Of a DNA stretch of 64,000 bases, positions 58,401 through 64,000 are shown piece after piece. The position numbers and the translations under genes are program-made. Origin of the DNA: Adineta ricciae (lineage: Eukaryota > Rotifera > Eurotatoria > Adinetida > Adinetidae); assembly GCA_905250025.1 (NCBI GenBank), contig CAJNOJ010000013.1:558001-622000 (forward strand). Direction: 5' to 3'. The first letter of the stretch is position 1; each line of letters opens with the position of its first letter. The notes beneath the pieces are model-generated. The model saw nothing but the letters and a program-made list of their open reading frames with translations, was not told the DNA's origin and ran no database searches.

Positions 58401-59889
58401 CATAAAAACTTTCAAATCGGCCAAACTCGAATTTGGTATGAACGTGCATCGAAGAAAGAAATACTTGAAGGTCGTGGATCACCACTAACTGAACACGTGG
58501 ATATTATGCTTTTAATTCTCACCAATGACGTTGTGAACATTAAATTCACTTATTGGGAATTGGTGAACTATACGCTGACAAACAAGGTCAATGCTCTTCA
58601 TAAATATTATATTTGGACGTTCGAAATTGAAACATATGATGAATGTTCGTGTACGACACGTCAACCAGAATGTGTTTTTAAATCACAGCAGAATGAACTG
58701 ATTGTGGTTTCAGATCAATTATGCGATGCAAAATTGAAACCTACACCGATAAAATGTCGAACTACGAACTGTTCGACAGCAATGTCTTCCGCTCCACGTT
58801 GGCAAGTGGGAGCATGGGGTCTGTGTGAAGGACGTTGTTGGCCTCAAGAAGCTATACAACGACGGAGTCTTCTATGTGTACGAACGATACCGAACAATAA
58901 AACACACACAATACCTACAAGTATATGTCTCCATTGGCTGTCATCGATTCCTCAAACGATAAGAGAATGTCCTCAAAATATGTCATCAGCAATACCGAAG
59001 TGTAGTTCGTTGAAACTGTATCATCGGTGGGATGTTAGCGAATGGACTAAGGTAAATGAGCATACGATTAGCAGATGAAGCAAAAGACGAATTTCTCTAG
59101 AACTGTTCCTCGAAAAATCCATGTGCAATGCAACATCGTCTTGTAACATGTGTTGCACCTGATATCAATGCAATTTGTACAGCAGATGAAAAATTAAAAC
59201 CACCTAATCGACGACCATGTAGCGCTCTATGTGGTCAATGGACTGTTTCACATTGGTCAGAAAATGTGAGTATAGCTTTTCTTAATGTTCTCAAGTCACG
59301 TTTTATTTATGAAATTATATCAGCATAACGTCTCTACTCACCACACGATAATGAGTATGGCATACTTAACAAAATTCATGAAATTCGCTATCATTAGATC
59401 GCAGAATGAAACTTGTTAAGCATTAACCTTTAATCTTTGTTTTGTCTTTTGAAGTGTACAGGAACATGTAGCAATGCAACAGTAACACGACGAGTGTCAT
59501 GTTCTTCATCCATCTGCAACCAAAACGAACGACCATTATCAACACGTCGTTGTATACCATCGTATTGTACAAATGAATCAATTCATAAACAAATAAACAT
59601 CACAACGACAATTCAATCTACTACTGTATCAATACAAAAGAAGTTGCCAAAGATCACAACTAAACATGTGGAAAAGACAAGTACGCCGACTACGAAATCT
59701 CGAGTACAGAAACCGATTACTACCACGCCCAAACCGCTTCCTGTAACAAAAGTAATCCGTACACAACCAACAACTACAAAGAAAAAGACTACATCAGCAA
59801 CAAAAATAACTACAATTATCACGAAAAAACTTGTTACGACGACAAGTCGTAAAACAACCAATAAGAAAACTCGTGGCCGTAATAGTTGA
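55484..59889 (+). CDS. ADAMTS-family secreted metalloprotease
   Basis: Secreted zinc metalloprotease acting on extracellular matrix. Signal peptide exon at 55484 ([20 protein letters not shown]). The prodomain ends at a furin-like site, DRKRRSV (about 56160). The catalytic domain starts [16 protein letters not shown] and has [22 protein letters not shown] and the zinc site [17 protein letters not shown], split by an intron after GHN, with IMVPSYS as probable Met-turn. A disintegrin-like/Cys-rich part follows ([28 protein letters not shown]), then the central thrombospondin repeat [20 protein letters not shown], a Cys-rich and spacer region ([18 protein letters not shown]), and about three further TSP-like repeats ([39 protein letters not shown]). 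A Thr/Lys-rich tail at 59590-59889 is unlike usual ADAMTS ends. HEIGHN is closest to the ADAMTS6/10/16/18 style; subgroup uncertain. Confidence 0.9.
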
Positions 59890-60051
59890 TTCGACTAAAA
59901 ATAAACATTACTTGTACTTTATTAGTCTTACTGAAGTCTTTTAATAAATAAATTAACCGAGACATTACTCATATGCAGAGTCTAATTTTCGAATAAAATA
60001 TTTTTAGTTCTTAAATTTTGTACTCGGTTCAATATTGCATTAACATTAATA

Positions 60052-60460
60052 CTAAGCAATATCCTTCACTACACATTCATCCATCTTCATACCTGAAGCG
60101 GTCACTTTGACCACTCGTTTTCTGATTGAGACATTAAAGAAAGCTGTTCTTATTTTGTAATTGACACGCATCAAACATTCATACATAGAAGAAATGATTT
60201 TGTGAAACTCCATCTCGATAGAATCATGAGTAGACAAGCGATATATTGCCTTCAAAGTATTGTTATCCTATGAATAAATAACTATGCGAACCGCTAAAGA
60301 TATCAAGATGTTGGTATTAAATATAATCGCTAAAGTCATGGTATAATTTCAGTGGTATGAAATATTCCTTCGCATTTGTGATTAAAATTTCATGCACTTT
60401 AGGATCCCGAAGAAAACGGCGTAGAACAACTAACCTTTCCCGAACAACACCTGGCTGATA
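60052..60460 (-). CDS. Possible small minus-strand gene or fragment
   Basis: A last-exon-like frame from about 60267 to 60052 reads DNNTLKAIYRLSTHDSIEME, then FHKIISSMYECLMRVNYKIR and ends MKMDECVVKDIA-stop, behind an acceptor-like TTCATAG. Upstream, another open piece reads PGVVRERLVVLRRFLRDPK behind TATCAG, with a GTGCAT donor in matching phase 0. Together these suggest at least two exons, but no start codon was found. Family not recognised; it may be a pseudogene fragment. Confidence 0.3.
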
Positions 60461-60582
60461 CGGACAATCATGAGTTTTTCAAAGAAGGAGAAAGAAAAGA
60501 GGCTCTCATTTATTCATTTTTATTGTATTTAAACGCCTCATTCTAACAATACTTACAGTTAGATTCTATTATATCACTATCA

Positions 60583-60873
60583 ATGTCTGCAATAGTTTCA
60601 ATCACTTTCTCTTTATTGATCTGTTATGTCACACTACTTTCCACTAACGGATTACCGGTCATGTCCATGAGTGATATCATCGACGACAAGAAAATATTCC
60701 TTCGGCCCCAGACCATCGATCAAGCAGTGGACAAGATCATTGAAGATAACTCACCAACATTACCCGATATTCGACGACGTAACGTGTTAATGCCGCGTAT
60801 CTGCTACTTTTCGCGTGTCACAGCAACGGGTATTCATCAGAAATTATGTCTGCCTTATAATGATAAACGTTGA
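60583..60873 (+). CDS. Probable neuropeptide / peptide-hormone precursor
   Basis: A 96-residue secreted precursor in one exon. The first 23 residues are a signal peptide (MSAIVSITFSLLICYVTLLS). A short acidic propeptide follows (MSDIIDDKKIF, DQAVDKIIEDNSPTLPD), then a tribasic cleavage site RRR. The last segment runs from NVLMPRICYFSRVTATGI to KLCLPYND and is followed by KR directly before the stop. Processing would release a peptide of about 28 residues with exactly two cysteines, 14 residues apart, probably one disulfide ring. This layout (signal, spacer, basic site, Cys-bracketed peptide, terminal dibasic) is typical of peptide hormones. The CYF start of the ring recalls allatostatin-C/somatostatin-like peptides, but the ring is much longer, so I do not assign that family. 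Confidence 0.6.
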   Translation: MSAIVSITFSLLICYVTLLSTNGLPVMSMSDIIDDKKIFLRPQTIDQAVDKIIEDNSPTLPDIRRRNVLMPRICYFSRVTATGIHQKLCLPYNDKR

Positions 60874-62068
60874 TTTTCTATTAAACGACCAGCAAAGAAA
60901 CAATAAATTGTAATCCATATATCCTAAAATCATTTATTTCTGTTGCTGTATGCTACGATTTACGAGATAAATTTTGTTTTCAAGCTTTAGTTCTATTGTC
61001 ATTATCATTACCATGAGAAAAAGCCGAGCAGAAGATGATTTTATGTGTATACAGTTGTTTTCTTTGCAAAAAAAAGCAAATAAAAATACAGTCATTTTCA
61101 GTTTTTTCGATATAAAAAATTGAGATCAGATAATGATAAAAGCAAACTGCAAGTTTTACGAAGTTATCAACTCAATTGCGATATTACGCTGCGAGTTGAT
61201 GATATCGAACGGCATATCACTTACATATGTGCATGACTTCAAGAAAAAGCAACTGTTGTACTTATGAATATCTCATAGCTATAGCTAAAATTCAAATGAA
61301 CAAAGATGAAAGTATCGTCATCTGCGAAGTAGTTCATAGAATACTGACAAGATCGCAAACAGATTAAATATTAATGATTAATAACGTCATTCTCATTAAA
61401 AATACTTCGAGAATGTTACCAACTTCCTCTATCCATGAATGATGTAGGTGCATTTGATCCTTGTTTTATGTGTTCACATCTTTGAAGATGCTGAGAGTGT
61501 AACGAGCAAAATTTAAAGGCTTTGGAAAGCTGTCTATCACAAGAACGGTTATTGTGATTTCGAAATTACTCGGCATACCGTTGGTACTCTTTAACAATGT
61601 CTCGATCTTCAACCTACAGCTGTCGTAGACTATACAGACATTAGGCGGTGTTTTTGTACTAGTGTGATCATTGTAACTAAACTTGTTTGCATACAAAATA
61701 CAGTTTCTAAGTTTTCTCATGGATGTTTTCGTACAGATAAGCTTATATGTACCTTTTGAGAAAGTGAACAGCTCATATTCTGATATGCGGAGTAAATGAT
61801 TATTTCTATACACTAGAGAGTACATCTACTACTTTGAAATCTTCATGCGTCAATGTCGTTTACGTTGAAAACTAGGCTCCAGTCAGCCGAAAAATAAATC
61901 TTTTTAAAAGAACACATTTGCAAATGAGGCTGTATAGCAAAATTATGAGTGACAACTATCATCCTAGTGACAGTTTCCTACAATTTCCTGATGATTTTCA
62001 GCATAGTTCTAAAAAATATTCTTTTCACAAAACGCCGTATTCAAATATCATATTCATATCGTTACTAA
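60874..62068. other. Intergenic region before the DEG/ENaC gene
   Basis: AATAAA at about 60902 probably ends the peptide precursor mRNA. The rest is AT-rich. On the minus strand, 61825-61466 is open for 119 codons (MYSLVYRNNHLLRISEYELF onward, ending LSIFKDVNT), with no signal peptide or recognised domain. It could be a small orphan gene but has no supporting evidence beyond length. Confidence 0.3.
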
Positions 62069-63704
62069 ATGATTCAAGAGATGAATAACAAAGTAGCTCC
62101 AATTGATTCCGTTCATCATCAAGCATGGAAACCTGAACAACGAGCACCTCGACGTCGTTCTATTATTCGCGAATTCGCTTTGAATACCTCAACACATGGT
62201 CTACCTGGTATTGCTCGCAGCGAGAGTAAACATAATTGTCTCTTTTGGGCAGTTTCATTTTTTATCTTTCTTGGTATTATGACGTTTTTTATTACACAAT
62301 CGATCCGAGATTATTTTTCGTATCCAACGCAGACAACTTTATCCTATGTTGTTGAACGATCGCAAGCATTTCCTGCAGTTACATTTTGTAATTATATGCC
62401 AGCTCGGTATGATTATTTAATCATGGATGCCATTAATTATACCAATTCTCTCGGCATAACCAACACCAGCGATACAACTACTTTCACTATAAGTCAAGCA
62501 ATTGCTATACGAGAATTTCTACGATACAAACTGGATGCTAATCAGTCAATAACTGAATATTTCTTCAGCATCGATTCAATGTTGATAAGCTGCACTTATA
62601 ACAATCAGCAATGTACATCAAGCGATTTTATTACATTTTTATCTTCTCATTATGGGTCTTGTTACACGTTCAATGCAAAATTGAAAAATACTTCTCGTAC
62701 TGGTATTCGCTACACAAGCGATAATGGCGGTGTAGGCCAACTTAAATTACGTCTGTATGCTCATAGTCATCTCTATGTTCCATACATAATTGAAGGTTTG
62801 TTTTCGAAAAACTTTGTATCGCTAGAGCACACCCTCTGTTTCATTGTGCTTAAATAGAAGTGTCTGCTGGAATGGTGATAATGATACATGATAACACACA
62901 GTTTCCTCAGATTGATGTTAGTGGCATGAACCTGGCGCCTGGATTTAAACATCAGCTGAATTACAGAAAAAAAGCCAATTATTTCCTATCGGCGCCGTAT
63001 ACAGACTGTACGGATAAGATCCCTCTAGCTATGAAAGCTATGTTTGATCGATATGAAGGTGCCTACTATGCTTATTCTCAAACTGCGTGCTTTACACTAT
63101 GTGTTCAAGCTTATATGTAAGTAGGGTTACCTATCGATGTCTCATGTGCTTTTGTGTTAGTTATCAGGAATGCGGATGTGTTAGTCCTGTTGAATGGTCT
63201 GCCCGTTCTGTAGTTGTACCTGACACAAATAGGATTGTTCTAGCCTCACTGTGTGCAACGGAAAATCCTTGTTACACAGAAGCTTCTATTCGACTTTCCA
63301 ATTCTACTGATCTTTGGAATCAATTCTGTTCGGATTGTACTCAGGAATGTACGAAGATTGAATACCTTGTTACACCATCGCTATCAAAAGCACCTTCGAC
63401 ATATTTCGCCTATATTACTAAGGCATTTGTTGAAGCTAGCTCGGTACCATTACCAACCAATTGGTCGAAGAATTGGATGACTGAAGTTGAAGAGAATTTT
63501 ATTTCAGTTGAGATCATGTGTGGATCAATTCAAGTTGAAAATTATACTCAAGAAGCATCTCTCAATGCAGCGGATGTTCTCTCAAATGTTGGCGGCCTTT
63601 CAGGATTATGGATCGGTGTTAGTTTTCTATCTATAATGGAGTTCGTTGAAATGCTCTATCGTCTTCTTAGACGTCAATATCAGATCTTTCGTTACGGAGC
63701 ATGA
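62069..63704 (+). CDS. DEG/ENaC-family sodium channel subunit
   Basis: Amiloride-sensitive-type cation channel subunit of about 510 residues in three exons (62069 to about 62792, 62858-63118, about 63165-63704). Two membrane helices flank a large Cys-rich ectodomain. Before TM1 lies the gating motif THGLPGIARS, then FWAVSFFIFLGIMTFFITQS. The ectodomain begins FPAVTFCNYMPARYDY and includes GSCYTFNAKL, YTDCTDKIP, TACFTLCVQAY, ECGCVSPVEW and FCSDCTQECTKIEY. Pre-TM2 and TM2 are NAADVLSNVGGLSGLWIGVS and FLSIMEFVEMLYRLLRRQYQ, containing the GxS selectivity filter (GVS) and conserved EFVE. The family includes peptide-gated (FaNaC), acid-sensing and mechanosensory channels; which applies here cannot be read. 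The short N- and C-tails are typical. Confidence 0.93.
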
Positions 63705-64000
63705 AATAACTTCTATTCAATCCGAATTCACTGAATATTTATATGTAATTGCACACCATTCTTTCACTATCAAACTTATATAAATTTTTTTTTCATATCA
63801 CAAAGACTTACTAAGTACTCGATCTACATATCTTTATTTAGTTTATCCTTATTTCCCGGAAAAAAAATATACACTTTTATAAAAAGAAAAAGAAAAAGAA
63901 CAATTGAAAGTCTGAATATCATATCACTGTTTTACGGTTTATGTGGCATATCATGTGGATGCGTATTTCCATGAACTTCTGGTGTGTATGTGAATAATAC
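63705..64000. other. 3' flank of the DEG/ENaC gene
   Basis: AT-rich 3' UTR/intergenic sequence with A- and T-runs and an AAAGAAAAAG repeat near 63880. Nothing coding is visible up to the window end. Confidence 0.4.

Noticed and set aside
59613-59861. Minus-strand Val/Phe-rich open frame
   Set aside because: Mirror of the Thr/Lys-rich ADAMTS tail; an antisense shadow.

Overview
The window looks like nuclear DNA of a small, gene-dense invertebrate, most likely a bdelloid rotifer or a close spiralian relative. The reasons are an AT-rich sequence, many GT-AG introns of only about 40-70 bases, short intergenic spaces, and a purely metazoan gene set (GRIP, IRBIT/AHCYL, ROS-like kinase, innexin, CARMIL, ADAMTS, DEG/ENaC). 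There is also one permease of a type typical of fungi, plants and bacteria. The species call is inference; the metazoan call is firm. No rRNA, tRNA, CRISPR array or recognisable transposon was seen.

Layout: 0-4.3 kb, 3' part of a seven-PDZ GRIP scaffold (+). 4.8-7.4 kb, a plasma-membrane type Na+/H+ exchanger (-). 7.9-11.5 kb, a gamma-secretase activating protein (GSAP) homologue (+), followed by an unrecognised multi-exon coding stretch to 12.5 kb. 13.4-21.0 kb, an IRBIT-type AHCYL gene with an array of five apparent alternative first coding exons. 21.3-21.9 kb, ARL2. 24.6-29.0 kb, a compact ROS1-like receptor tyrosine kinase. 30.6-34.4 kb, an innexin with two interchangeable first exons. 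35.1-40.9 kb, the actin capping-protein regulator CARMIL. 42.1-45.2 kb, SLC35C2, with an antisense TMEM26 gene wholly inside one intron. 46.6-50.0 kb, three trypsin-like proteases with hydrophobic C-terminal tails. 50.6-52.5 kb, an amino-acid/GABA permease (-). 53.0-53.9 kb, a coiled-coil protein (-). 54.7-55.2 kb, a small single-pass membrane protein in four exons. 55.5-59.9 kb, an ADAMTS metalloprotease. 60.6-60.9 kb, a probable peptide-hormone precursor. 62.1-63.7 kb, a DEG/ENaC channel.

This is a normal eukaryotic gene array, not an operon or a mobile island, so most neighbours need not work together. Several genes deal with membrane traffic, junctions and signalling. IRBIT is known in vertebrates to regulate NHE-type exchangers, and an NHE gene lies 6 kb away. 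A peptide precursor sits beside a DEG/ENaC channel, a family with peptide-gated members. Both pairings are only suggestive. The most distinctive features are the two genes with arrays of alternative first exons (AHCYL and innexin), both supported by exact splice-phase agreement. Next come the candidate neuropeptide, the candidate horizontally acquired permease, the nested TMEM26/SLC35C2 pair and the protease cluster.
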